A stretch of 64,000 nucleotides of DNA from Chryseobacterium tructae (GTDB lineage Bacteria; Bacteroidota; Bacteroidia; Flavobacteriales; Weeksellaceae), in the NCBI RefSeq assembly GCF_030409875.1, contig NZ_JAUFQR010000001.1:2666001-2730000 (forward strand), read 5' to 3'. This document shows, in pieces, positions 28,599-37,204 of this stretch. A program made the translations under genes and the position numbers. How positions within the stretch are numbered: the first letter of the stretch is position 1; every line of letters starts with the position of its first letter. The notes beneath the pieces are model-generated. The model was not told the DNA's origin. It saw nothing but the letters and a program-made list of their open reading frames with translations, and did not search any database.

Positions 28599-29911
28599 AG
28601 TTCTTCAATACTATCTAAAAGTATCAGATCATTGGGTCTTTCATCAGAAATTTCAATATCTCCGAAAAGTCTTCCTTTATCTACATCAGGATTTTGCCTG
28701 ATGATATTGAGAATATTCAGAAAGTCTCTGATCACTTCTCTTGGGGTAAGAAATTCTGCAGCTCCCGGTTTATTGAACATCTCTTCCATAAAAACAGAAA
28801 TCTCCTCATCTGTAATATTTAGTTCTATTTTGTAATTGAAATCAAAGATTAGTTTTAATTTTTTAAGCAAAACAAAGATCTCATTGTGGTTCAAAGGCAT
28901 CAGTTTAATAACCGGCTGTGCAAAATCTCGAAATTCAGAAGTTTCAAATTTATTCCCTTCCAATCTGGATTTTAAAGCCTGATAACTGAAAAGTCCTCTT
29001 CTTTCATTTTCCAAAAACTCTTTTGTTCCGGCAAAGTTGATGAAAAGATTAGATACTTTTCCTTGAAAACAGTCATTATAAATGGATAAGATCTTCTCAT
29101 AGTTTTTTTCACGGGAAGCAGAAACGGATATTTTGTAAAGATTGATCGCTTCATCCAGATTGATCATAAAACCACTGTATCCCATGCTTACAAAAAGCTT
29201 ACAGAAATTCTTCAGCATATCATAATAATTGGAGTCATTAATGATTTCTCTTATTCCCAGATCCTGTCGGGCTTCTGTTTTGGTCGTATATTCTCCTTTC
29301 AGCCATTTTAATGCATTACGACGCAATAATTCATCCCCTTTGATATAGCCTTCATAGTATTTTACGATGGCAGAACCAAAATCGAATCCGCCTACCTCAG
29401 TAATTTCATTGACCGTTTTCATAATGGAATTTTGAATCAAGCTTAAATATTGATCATTTCTTATTTCCATTAAAGAAATTTGGTTTTCTTCTGCTGTTTT
29501 TGAGATCACCTGCTCAATCCATTTTTCCAAAAGCGTTTGCAAAGCACCACCTTCCGGCTTGGTCTGGATGGCAATATTATCCATGATGGCAGAATAGAGA
29601 ATCACACTTTTTCCATCATTGGCATACAGCCTGTTATCCGGAGTAAAATCTGCATTGGCCACAACAAATTTTTGTTTTAAAGCTACTGTATTTAAGAGAT
29701 GAAGCATAAAAGATTTCCCACTTCCGAAATCCCCAATCCAGAATTTCACAAGACTAAGTCCATTTTTAACGTCTTCAAGGGAACCGATGAATGCATTTAC
29801 TTCATCAGATCTTCCTACTGTAATATGTTGTACTCCCATCTTTGGAACCACGCCGCTTACCAGTGAATTGATAATGGAGGTTGCTTCTTTGGGTTTGATA
29901 TTGTCAATCAT
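28595..29911 (-). CDS. BrxD-type ATP-binding protein (DUF2791)
   Basis: The 438-residue protein is a P-loop ATPase with Walker A GDFGSGKS at residues 60-67 and a Walker B-type YSGFMINLDEAINLY. The block FAGTKEFLENERRGLFSYQAL followed by KSRL is highly typical of the BREX BrxD/DUF2791 family, as is the N-terminal IINSLVSGVVPKMGVQHITVG. In type 2 BREX systems a protein of this family is paired with a BrxHI helicase, and the same order is seen here. No pglW, pglX, pglZ or brxC gene is present. It overlaps the TerB-C gene by eight bases and the helicase by four, so all three are translated together. Confidence 0.85.
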   Translation of the reverse strand: MIDNIKPKEATSIINSLVSGVVPKMGVQHITVGRSDEVNAFIGSLEDVKNGLSLVKFWIGDFGSGKSFMLHLLNTVALKQKFVVANADFTPDNRLYANDGKSVILYSAIMDNIAIQTKPEGGALQTLLEKWIEQVISKTAEENQISLMEIRNDQYLSLIQNSIMKTVNEITEVGGFDFGSAIVKYYEGYIKGDELLRRNALKWLKGEYTTKTEARQDLGIREIINDSNYYDMLKNFCKLFVSMGYSGFMINLDEAINLYKISVSASREKNYEKILSIYNDCFQGKVSNLFINFAGTKEFLENERRGLFSYQALKSRLEGNKFETSEFRDFAQPVIKLMPLNHNEIFVLLKKLKLIFDFNYKIELNITDEEISVFMEEMFNKPGAAEFLTPREVIRDFLNILNIIRQNPDVDKGRLFGDIEISDERPNDLILLDSIEEL

Positions 29912-31352
29912 TGTTTAAAAGTTTTTTATAGTAATCGGTGTTTATAATAAAATAGTCATCTTCTTCCTCAATGAGAATATCATCAAGAGTTTCATAGCAG
30001 CATTCATTGATAGCATCTATGGTAGATCCCATAAATAAGCCCTTGGTTTTGATAAAGTCTCCAAAATCAGCCTGAAGTATGTTAAAACTTTGTTTTTCAA
30101 ACAGATCCAGAATTTCCATTTGAATAGCTGATAAATTCAATAAGCCAAGATACTTTGAAATTTGAACTTCCTGAATTTGAGGAATAGTAATGGTTACCTG
30201 TTGTTGGTGAGAAACTTCATCTGCTTCTTTTACAAGAATTTCCTCATCTTCTTCATTCAGAATTTGGCCTAAAATATCTGCCGTTTCAGAATCTAAAGCC
30301 TGAATGCTTTTAATCGCCTCAGGATCAATGGTAATTCTTTTTCTTTTAGGAGTATAGAACAAATTCACTTTTTCAACAGCCTGTTCCAGGTTTCTGTCAG
30401 TGATAAACTCACTGAGGATCTTTTCAAAATCAGACAGTTGCTCCTTTGTAGAAAATAAGTTTTTTTGAACGGTCTTATTGAGTTGTCTTTGATCAAACTT
30501 CGGAGAATTCAAATTTTTATCAAGATAATGGATATAAAGTCTTAAGGAACAAGCTTTATCATGTTCTGCAATAAACTTTGAAGCTTCGAAAAATATAGCA
30601 TCAACAGATGGATTTTTGATATTTACTTCCGTAAGTCTGAAAATTTCTCTTTCAAAAGCCAATGGATTGGAATAATCTTCTTTGATCTCATCAAATTTGG
30701 TTTTCCAACGGTTCGTATTATTCTCATTAAGGATAATATTCGTTTTATAGTCGGCGTCCAGAACCTGATGTTGATTTTCTGTCAGAAAAATTTCCAATTT
30801 TGAAACCACTTTTCTATTATACTGATGAAGAATATCCGGATGGTTATAATTGAAATCAATATTGATCTTTCTTTTGATACCGTATACTTCACGAACAGTA
30901 TTCTCACATAATTTCAGAATATGATTGAAAATTTCTGTTTGTACAGAATCAAATGTATAATTGTAGTTTAAACTGTCTTTCCTATAATTGTAACGGAGGC
31001 AGACAATGATTTCCGAAAGTTCATCAATAACTGTAGCATAAGATTTATTGATAGGAATGCAATGCTGATACAAATATTCAATAGCTCTTGTAAACTGTTT
31101 GATTATTTGTATTTTACAGTATTCTATTTCGTTGAAAACATTGCCGGAAAAAGACATTTTATCCAGCATTTTGAGCTGATCTTCATTAAGAGATAGCTTA
31201 CGGACATACTTTTGCCCTATTTTCCACGAATTAGGATCATAAGCAGTAGGTTGATCGTTCGGAGCAGAAGACATACTTCCAAAATTAATCGGAGTTTCTG
31301 TATTTCCCGATACATCTATTATGGAATCATCAATAGTATTATCATTCAGCAT
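29904..31352 (-). CDS. TerB C-terminal domain protein, first gene of the operon
   Basis: The 482-residue protein ends in a TerB-C-like domain (about 395-480: LGLLNLSAIQMEILDLFEKQ, FGDFIKTKGLFMGSTIDAINE, then a run of acidic residues and DDYFIINTDYYKKLL). The middle part (NPSVDAIFFEASKFIAEHDK, CSLRLYIHYLDKNL) and the N-terminal WKIGQKYVRKLSLNEDQLKM segment also fit TerB-linked proteins. A separate TerB core domain is not obvious, so it is shorter than the full TerB-N/TerB/TerB-C proteins. From memory of the family, TerB-C proteins have been predicted to work with helicases and ATPases in DNA processing, and the operon here matches that. It has no visible nuclease motif. Confidence 0.72.
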   Translation of the reverse strand: MLNDNTIDDSIIDVSGNTETPINFGSMSSAPNDQPTAYDPNSWKIGQKYVRKLSLNEDQLKMLDKMSFSGNVFNEIEYCKIQIIKQFTRAIEYLYQHCIPINKSYATVIDELSEIIVCLRYNYRKDSLNYNYTFDSVQTEIFNHILKLCENTVREVYGIKRKINIDFNYNHPDILHQYNRKVVSKLEIFLTENQHQVLDADYKTNIILNENNTNRWKTKFDEIKEDYSNPLAFEREIFRLTEVNIKNPSVDAIFFEASKFIAEHDKACSLRLYIHYLDKNLNSPKFDQRQLNKTVQKNLFSTKEQLSDFEKILSEFITDRNLEQAVEKVNLFYTPKRKRITIDPEAIKSIQALDSETADILGQILNEEDEEILVKEADEVSHQQQVTITIPQIQEVQISKYLGLLNLSAIQMEILDLFEKQSFNILQADFGDFIKTKGLFMGSTIDAINECCYETLDDILIEEEDDYFIINTDYYKKLLNND

Positions 31353-31466
31353 GATGGCGACTTAGTAAAATTGAGTTATTGATTAATTAGTTTTCTTGAT
31401 TATCAAATCAATGGTCTAATATAGCAATATATTGCCTCAAACTTACTGAAGTTCTGAAAATATTCC

Positions 31467-31482
31467 TTACGGTTTTCCGTAA
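31467..31482. other. Short palindrome TTACGG-TTTT-CCGTAA
   Basis: A perfect 6-bp inverted repeat in the 170-base gap between the CAT-like gene and the TerB-C operon. It could be a weak terminator or an operator for the operon downstream. No T-run follows on the minus strand. Confidence 0.3.
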
Positions 31483-31522
31483 TACGAGCCTGTTTTTATG
31501 CTAAAACATCTCGGTTCATACA

Positions 31523-32149
31523 CTATAAGTCAAGCTGTTTTTGAAACTCTTTCAGATAGTTAGCAATATGAATACCATCTGCCAGCCCATGGTGCACTTC
31601 AATAGAAACCGGCAGATACTTTCTGCCATCACGAATACTGAATTTACCAAAAGAAATTTTGGGAATGGATTCTCCCGTATTAAGATCTGTAGGATGAAGA
31701 AGGGCGCTGAAAGAAAACCATGGAATTGTAGTATGTCTTATGTGATCTTTTCCTAACCTTTCATTGCTAAGTCTAAGTCCTGAAGATTCATGTACTCCTT
31801 TTATTTCATTTTGAAGAGCTGCATTGAACTCTTCAAATGCTTCTGAAAAATGAGTAAATGAAAAACCAAAAGTTCCGTCTGGTCTTCCAATAGTACTTCC
31901 TGCATGAACTGTATCAAATTGAACAACCTGCCCGTCAATGATTCTGAGCTTTAATTCATCAATTGTATTCACGGCAACCATAGACTTGTGATAATAATAG
32001 GCAAAAAAAGAATATCCTTTCTCTTTGGCAGTATCAAATGCTTTTGTACAGTCTACTTCTGTTGTAAAACCAAAATATGGGTTTGCCATTTTAGAGAAAA
32101 ATTCAAAATGTTCCTTTCTATTCCATTGCTCAAGGTCTATAATCTTCAT
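31523..32149 (-). CDS. Chloramphenicol acetyltransferase-like protein (CatA type)
   Basis: The 208-residue protein matches the trimeric CatA fold throughout. The catalytic motif HHGLADG lies at residues 186-192, TIPWFSFSALLHP holds the substrate-contact serines near 146-148, and YFGFTTEVDCTKAF is the N-terminal strand. O-acetylation of chloramphenicol with acetyl-CoA is the known activity of this family, but chromosomal CatA-like proteins may have other acyl acceptors. It lies upstream of the TerB-C operon on the same strand with a 170-base gap. No transposase or integron mark is close, and base composition looks like its neighbours. Confidence 0.82.
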   Translation of the reverse strand: MKIIDLEQWNRKEHFEFFSKMANPYFGFTTEVDCTKAFDTAKEKGYSFFAYYYHKSMVAVNTIDELKLRIIDGQVVQFDTVHAGSTIGRPDGTFGFSFTHFSEAFEEFNAALQNEIKGVHESSGLRLSNERLGKDHIRHTTIPWFSFSALLHPTDLNTGESIPKISFGKFSIRDGRKYLPVSIEVHHGLADGIHIANYLKEFQKQLDL

Positions 32150-32437
32150 TGACTTTTAATTTGCAGCAAATTTCTGTAAATTTTCCCGGTTTTAAGCAGT
32201 AAATAGCGTATTAATTTTCTATGAACAACATCTTTTTTTGTCTTAAAAGGACAAAGAAACATTGGGAAGCACGCTTATTGCATTCTGTTTTTATAGTCGG
32301 GAGACATTCGTGGTAAAAAAATACAGGCTTGCTGAAAATGTTTGATTCTATTATGTCTTTAAGACAATCTCATTCCAAATAAAAGCGTTGTGTCCTTGCG
32401 TTGTTTAATTCTATCAATCACTAAATAGTCATTTATC

Positions 32438-32893
32438 ATGGAAATACAAAATTTAAAAGGAAATCATTGGTCAGCAAAAAAAGTAGATCAGATTTATATA
32501 GTAAGTCTTAAAAGCCATTCCAATATTGTAGAGGCTTTAACTGATTTTGTTCAAAATCAGAATATCCAGGCTGGAGAAGTTACCGGAATAGGTGCTGTAA
32601 GTGAAGCAACGCTTAGATTCTTTAGTTTTGAAACAAAAAGCTATGTTGATAAAACCTTCCACGAACAAATGGAAGTCGCCAATATTTCAGGAAATGTTTC
32701 TGTAATTGAGGGGAAACCTGTACTTCACCTTCATATTACATTAGGGAGACAAGACTATACGGCTTTAGCAGGACATCTTTTAGAAGCAAAGATCAATGGT
32801 GCCGGTGAGTTTATATTGTATCCTTTGCACACCCGAGCTGTAAAAATTAAAGATTTAGAAACCGGAATTAACTTTTATGATTTTGAAAAATAA
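32438..32893 (+). CDS. PPC-domain (DUF296) protein
   Basis: The 151-residue protein is a single plants-and-prokaryotes-conserved domain. The markers are SHSNIVEALTDFVQNQNI, AGEVTGIGAVSEATLRFF, LHLHITLGRQDYTALAGHLLE and GAGEFILYPL. In plants this domain is fused to AT-hooks, while bacterial stand-alone forms make trimers of unclear function with conserved histidines that may bind metal. It is followed 48 bases later by a Crp/Fnr regulator on the same strand, possibly co-transcribed. The 288-base gap before it holds no recognisable gene. Confidence 0.85.
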   Translation: MEIQNLKGNHWSAKKVDQIYIVSLKSHSNIVEALTDFVQNQNIQAGEVTGIGAVSEATLRFFSFETKSYVDKTFHEQMEVANISGNVSVIEGKPVLHLHITLGRQDYTALAGHLLEAKINGAGEFILYPLHTRAVKIKDLETGINFYDFEK

Positions 32894-32941
32894 GGCTTCA
32901 ATTCTTTCTGAAAACAGTATTTTTGATGAAATATTTGTCAG

Positions 32942-33526
32942 ATGTTTGAGGTATTACTTTCCCATATTCAGAATAAGGTTGAGATCAATGATGAACAGAA
33001 AATTCTGATTCAGAATTTTTTCACAATAAAAAAACTGAAGAAAAAACAATATTTGTTACAGGAAGGAGATGTATGTAAATGTCTTTCATTTGTCAGTAAA
33101 GGATTGCTTAAATCTTATTTTCCTGACGAAAAGGGAAATGAGCACATCAATATGTTTGCTTTTGAAGGCTGGTGGATTTCTGACTTCAACAGCTTTATTC
33201 ATCAGGAAAAAGCGGTTTTAAATATTGATGCTGTAGAAGATACTGAAGTATTGTTGATTACTTTAGACGATTACGAGAAAATGATGCTGGAAGTTCCTGT
33301 AATGGATCGTTATTTCAGAATTCTATATCAAAATAGCCTTGTTACCAAAGATTACAGACTTCTTGTTTCAAATGGATATTCTGCTGAAGAAAAATACCTG
33401 CAACTGGCACAGAAAAACCCGGAAATGATGAAAAGGGTTCCTCATAATCTTATAGCCTCCTATCTTGGATTGGCTCCAGAAACCATCAGTAGGATTCGTA
33501 AAAAGAATTTGTTGAATAATACTTGA
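32942..33526 (+). CDS. Crp/Fnr-family transcriptional regulator
   Basis: This 194-residue protein has the cyclic-nucleotide-type sensor domain (KKQYLLQEGDVCKCLSFVSK, NEHINMFAFEGWWISDFNS). It ends in a compact helix-turn-helix (LIASYLGLAPETISRIRKK). The WWISD and SYLG.(T/A)PE(T/S)(I/L)SR(I/V)R features place it with the protein at 59356, not with the PYPMNA group. It sits between the PPC-domain gene and the PRISE-like reductase at 33613, and is a candidate regulator of that reductase. Confidence 0.87.
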   Translation: MFEVLLSHIQNKVEINDEQKILIQNFFTIKKLKKKQYLLQEGDVCKCLSFVSKGLLKSYFPDEKGNEHINMFAFEGWWISDFNSFIHQEKAVLNIDAVEDTEVLLITLDDYEKMMLEVPVMDRYFRILYQNSLVTKDYRLLVSNGYSAEEKYLQLAQKNPEMMKRVPHNLIASYLGLAPETISRIRKKNLLNNT

Positions 33527-33612
33527 TCCGGATCAATCCAAACGCATGATCTAAATCAAGCGTCTATGCCTGTATATCGCCATAATTTTGTCAGAGAAAT
33601 TTTACAATACTT

Positions 33613-34689
33613 ATGGAAAATACAAAAAAAATTGCACTGGTAGTAGGAGCTACCGGAATTACGGGAAGTAATCTTGCCGAAGAACTTATTGCACAAGGCT
33701 GGACAACATATGGGCTATCAAGAAATCCTGACAATAACATTGCTGGTCTTCATTCCGTTAAAGCAAATCTGCTGGATGAACAGAGCCTGATAGACGCATT
33801 AGCCAACATCTCTCCTACTCATGTTTATTTTACAACCTGGATGCGTAATGAGACAGAAGAAGAAAATATTAGAGTTAATAGTATGCTCGTAAGAAATCTG
33901 TTAAACGTTTTATCTCCTAAAAAATCAGTTCAGCATGTAGCTCTGGTGACTGGGTTGAAGCATTATCTGGGGCCATTTGAAGCCTATGTAAAAGAAGGGA
34001 AACTTCCTGAAACACCTGTCCGAGAAGAGCATCCAAGACTTTCTCTCCCCAATTTCTATTATGCGCAGGAAGATGAAGTATACAAAGCTTCAGAAAGAGA
34101 TGGCTTTACATGGAGTATCCATCGCCCACACACCGTTGTAGGATATGCTGTTGGGAACTTAATGAATATTGCGGCAACGTTAGCTGTTTATGCCAGTATC
34201 TGTAAAGAAACGGGAAGAAAATTTATCTGGCCTGGATCAGAAGCACAATGGAATGGCGTTTCCGACATCACTGATGCCGGAATACTGGCCAAACAGTTAG
34301 TCTGGGTCTCTACTACAGAATCCGCAAGAAACCAGGCTTTCAATATTACCAATGGAGATGTCTTCCGATGGAAGTGGCTTTGGAATAGACTAGCCGATTG
34401 GTTTGATATAGAAGCTGATGGCTTTAACGGAACCATAAGACCATTGGAAAAGGAAATGAAAAATGATCAGGAAATCTGGAATTCTATTGCCGAAAAATAT
34501 TCATTGAAAGAGAACAATTTAGATCGTTTATCATCAGCATGGCATACGGATCTGGATCTTGGGAGACCTCTTGAAGTAATGTGTGATATGTCAAAAAGCA
34601 GAAACTTAGGATTTACTTCTTATAAAAGTACAGAAACCTCTTTTATAGAAGTATTTGAAAGATTAAGAGCTGAAAATATAATTCCATAA
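33613..34689 (+). CDS. PRISE-like SDR enone reductase
   Basis: The 358-residue protein is an NAD(P)-dependent extended short-chain dehydrogenase with the dinucleotide motif VGATGITGSNLAEEL and the arginine segment YGLSRNP, favouring NADPH. FTTWMR, LVTGLKHYLGPFEAYV and NFYYAQEDEVY match the altered Lys/Tyr active site of progesterone 5-beta-reductase/iridoid synthase (PRISE) proteins, which reduce 1,4-enones. SIHRPHTVVGYAVGNLMN supports the family. It follows a Crp/Fnr gene by 86 bases on the same strand. The natural substrate is unknown. Confidence 0.85.
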   Translation: MENTKKIALVVGATGITGSNLAEELIAQGWTTYGLSRNPDNNIAGLHSVKANLLDEQSLIDALANISPTHVYFTTWMRNETEEENIRVNSMLVRNLLNVLSPKKSVQHVALVTGLKHYLGPFEAYVKEGKLPETPVREEHPRLSLPNFYYAQEDEVYKASERDGFTWSIHRPHTVVGYAVGNLMNIAATLAVYASICKETGRKFIWPGSEAQWNGVSDITDAGILAKQLVWVSTTESARNQAFNITNGDVFRWKWLWNRLADWFDIEADGFNGTIRPLEKEMKNDQEIWNSIAEKYSLKENNLDRLSSAWHTDLDLGRPLEVMCDMSKSRNLGFTSYKSTETSFIEVFERLRAENIIP

Positions 34690-34731
34690 GAAATAATCGC
34701 TACAAATGCAGGAATAATTTATTACAACATA

Positions 34732-34801
34732 TTTGTCATCCCGTAGGAATCTAACTTATTATATTTCAATAGCGAAATAGAGATTCCTACAAAATGACAA
34801 A
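34732..34801. repeat. Long imperfect palindrome (MITE-like)
   Basis: TTTGTCATCCCGTAGGAATCT (34732-34752, 21 bases with three mismatches) faces AGATTCCTAC-AAA-ATGACAAA (34781-34801). Its middle is short and AT-rich with no coding frame. Such elements are common between genes in this genus. It and the next repeat fill the 317-base gap 34690-35006. Confidence 0.65.
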
Positions 34802-34844
34802 CTGTACGTTAAACTTCAATCCTACAAGATAAAAGCTTTATAAA

Positions 34845-34873
34845 ATTATCTGTGCATTCGTGGCAAAAAATAA
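34845..34873. repeat. Dispersed GTGCAT element, copy C
   Basis: ATTATCTGTGCATTCGTGGC followed by AAAAAATAA, the same core as at 17233, 21926 and 48119-48158. Confidence 0.55.
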
Positions 34874-35006
34874 GAAACCTGTTTCTAGTAAATCTTGGAT
34901 TTCAAAAGTCTATATACCTATATGGCTTATCTTTTATCCCATATATCAATAAGTTTAAGACTATTCTAATATTCTTATTTCAGTGTATGTCCATTGTGTT
35001 TTTACC

Positions 35007-35810
35007 TTATATCTCTGTGGTTGTAACTCCGAATTTCTGTTTAAATGAAAAATAAAAATGAGACAGGTTTTCAAATCCCAGATCCAGATAAATATCAGAA
35101 GGTCGTTTATCCTTATTTTTAATCAAATAATAGGCTTCCTTCAATCTCCTTTCTTTCAGCCATTGCTTTGGGCTCGTATTAAATATCTTGTTAAAATCCC
35201 GCTTAAACCCTGAAAGACTGCGCCCTGTAAGCCTTGCAAAGGCTTCTATGGATACATTAAACATGAAATTTTTATTCATAAACTCCTTCAGATCAATTTT
35301 ATGCGGCTCTGAAAAGTCGAACAAAAGATTTTTAATATCAGGATGACTTTGGAGAAGAAGTTCTATAGCTTCCATTATTTTTAAGGCAGCCAGTCTTGGA
35401 GGAATATCTTTCGTTCTATCAACATAAGGAATGAGGGATGTAAAATACGTTTTAAAAAAATCATCCGGTTCAAAAAATAACTTTTGATGCTCAGGGAATG
35501 GTTGTTCTGCCGTTATCTTATTCTCCGCGGAGTACTGCCTGAGAGTTTCATCGTCCAATGTAATCGAAAGAAACTGATATTTTTCCTGTTTTGAAGGGTA
35601 TTTCATCGTTCTGATCAACTGATTTTTTCTGACCACAACTACTGTATTTTCTTTAATAACTGTTTTACCCTGCTCATGGAAAGCATGAGTTTCTCCAGAT
35701 AGCTGAAATCCTAAAAAATGATCAGGAATAAACTCTTCATGCCCTCTATACGATTCAAAAGCACACGAATAAACTAACTTATCAAATATGATTTCAGAAG
35801 TATTTTCCAT
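35007..35810 (-). CDS. AraC-family transcriptional regulator
   Basis: The 267-residue protein has a cupin-like N-terminal domain (FLGFQLSGETHAFHEQGKT) and a C-terminal double helix-turn-helix (SIEAFARLTGRSLSGFKRDFNK, SPKQWLKERRLKEAYYLI, DIYLDLGFENLSHFYFSFKQK). The HTH is complete. It is the last gene of a likely minus-strand unit (SDR 36235, HbpS-like 35829, AraC 35007), with 18 bases between it and the HbpS-like gene, so it may regulate its own operon. Confidence 0.87.
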   Translation of the reverse strand: MENTSEIIFDKLVYSCAFESYRGHEEFIPDHFLGFQLSGETHAFHEQGKTVIKENTVVVVRKNQLIRTMKYPSKQEKYQFLSITLDDETLRQYSAENKITAEQPFPEHQKLFFEPDDFFKTYFTSLIPYVDRTKDIPPRLAALKIMEAIELLLQSHPDIKNLLFDFSEPHKIDLKEFMNKNFMFNVSIEAFARLTGRSLSGFKRDFNKIFNTSPKQWLKERRLKEAYYLIKNKDKRPSDIYLDLGFENLSHFYFSFKQKFGVTTTEI

Positions 35811-35828
35811 GATACAAATATCTTAAAT

Positions 35829-36230
35829 TTAAGCAATAACAGAAGCTCCTGTTTCTGCAATTTCTTTATCCTGTTCAGGAGTTCCGCCAGATGAAGCAAT
35901 GGCACCTATAATTTTTCCTTCAGTATCTTTAATCACCACACCTCCGGCAATGGTTAGCAGTCCTTCATTTGAATTGAGCATACCATATCCATGTATTTCT
36001 GCTCCTGAAATAATAGTACCCATGATATCACTATCTACACCAAACATTGCCGCTGTACGGGCTTTTTTGATTGCCAATTCGATCACTCCATATACACTCT
36101 CAAGCCTTGCAAAAGAAAGCAGATGGCCACCCGAATCTACAATGGCAATACTTACGGGAATATTCAGTGATCTTGCTTTTTGTATAGCCGCTTGTAGTGC
36201 TTTTTCAGCTACATGATAACTTAATTCCAT
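35829..36230 (-). CDS. GlcG/HbpS-family protein
   Basis: The 133-residue protein is a typical GlcG/HbpS (DUF336) domain: AEKALQAAIQKARSLNIPV, SIAIVDSGGHLLSFARLE, a KKARTAAMFG helix and a C-terminal GAIASSGGTPEQDKEIAETG. Some members bind haem (HbpS), others are linked to glycolate use or have unknown cofactors. No signal peptide is seen. It lies four bases after the SDR gene, so the two are co-transcribed, and the AraC gene follows. Confidence 0.88.
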   Translation of the reverse strand: MELSYHVAEKALQAAIQKARSLNIPVSIAIVDSGGHLLSFARLESVYGVIELAIKKARTAAMFGVDSDIMGTIISGAEIHGYGMLNSNEGLLTIAGGVVIKDTEGKIIGAIASSGGTPEQDKEIAETGASVIA

Positions 36231-36234
36231 ATGA

Positions 36235-37026
36235 TTAGCTTTTTGCAGTCCAGGCTTCTGCCTGTAATTGTTTTACAAAATCTTCCGTTTCCTTTGGGTG
36301 TACATTTCTGAAATTAGAATTGTCGTCCAGAACTACCTTTACAATGCAATCCGCCATAGATTGAGGATCAAGCTGATGGGCCAATGAATCTGCAGCTCCA
36401 TCAAATGCAGACAAAGGGGTAAAATTATTTTCAGGATCATACCAACGGAAAATAGAATCTACTCCACGATCATTGAAACCTGTACCGAATATCCCCGGAT
36501 TACAGGTTGCTATTTTAATATCAAAAGGAGCCAGCTCTGTTCTTAGTCCTTCAGCAATAGATCCCATAGCATGTTTTGAAGCACAATAAGCGGCAACATA
36601 AGGAACCGTCCATAGTTCGCCCATGGAAGTTGTAAATACAATCTTTCCTGGTTTCTTCTGACTGATAAACTTTTTGATGAATCCTTGTGCTAACTCAAGT
36701 CCGCCGAATACATTCACATCAAACATTGATCGAATCAGATCAACAGGCTGTTCTGCAATAGGCCCGCCTTCCATTATTCCTGCATTGCTCACCAGGATAT
36801 CAATATCATACTTTTGGTGGATATAAGCCAGGTCTCTGGGATTGGTGACATCCATTTTATCAACGGTCAAATCTACTCCCTGCTCTTTCGCCTCACGAAT
36901 TAAATCACTCATTTGAGGATAAACCTGGGTAGTAGCGATTACCTGATGTCCTTTTTTAGCAAGATCAAATGCGGCAATCTTTCCGAATCCACTTGCTGCT
37001 CCTGTAATTAGAATTGTTTTACTCAT
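36235..37026 (-). CDS. Short-chain dehydrogenase/reductase
   Basis: I start at the ATG at 37026 (MSKTILITGAASGFGKIAA) because the 11 residues before it in frame lie outside the Rossmann fold. The 263-residue protein shows TGAASGFG for the cofactor loop, LVSNAGIMEGG, the catalytic YCASKHAMGS segment preceded by FTTSMGELWT, and CNPGIFGTGF. It is a classical SDR, probably NADP-dependent. It heads a unit with the GlcG/HbpS-like and AraC genes. The substrate is unknown. Confidence 0.88.
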   Translation of the reverse strand: MSKTILITGAASGFGKIAAFDLAKKGHQVIATTQVYPQMSDLIREAKEQGVDLTVDKMDVTNPRDLAYIHQKYDIDILVSNAGIMEGGPIAEQPVDLIRSMFDVNVFGGLELAQGFIKKFISQKKPGKIVFTTSMGELWTVPYVAAYCASKHAMGSIAEGLRTELAPFDIKIATCNPGIFGTGFNDRGVDSIFRWYDPENNFTPLSAFDGAADSLAHQLDPQSMADCIVKVVLDDNSNFRNVHPKETEDFVKQLQAEAWTAKS

Positions 37027-37204
37027 TGTATTTATTTTTAATGATGATACAAATTTCAAAGATTTTCAGCAGGCTGATATTGGTGATTAGTTCATTGTTG
37101 TATTGCTGATAAGTTCAGTTGTTGATGAAGTACAATAAGTATATAAGGCTCATTAAGGCTATTTTTATTATCTTTCGAAACTTTTTAAAGTAAAAACTAA
37201 TTCT

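Noticed and set aside
26446..31352. A full BREX or DISARM system
   Set aside because: No pglX/pglZ/brxC, no methylase, no DUF1998 or PLD protein; only BrxD- and BrxHI-type parts are present.
31523..32149. CatA-like gene as part of a transposon or integron
   Set aside because: No transposase, inverted repeat, attC site or composition change is seen around it.
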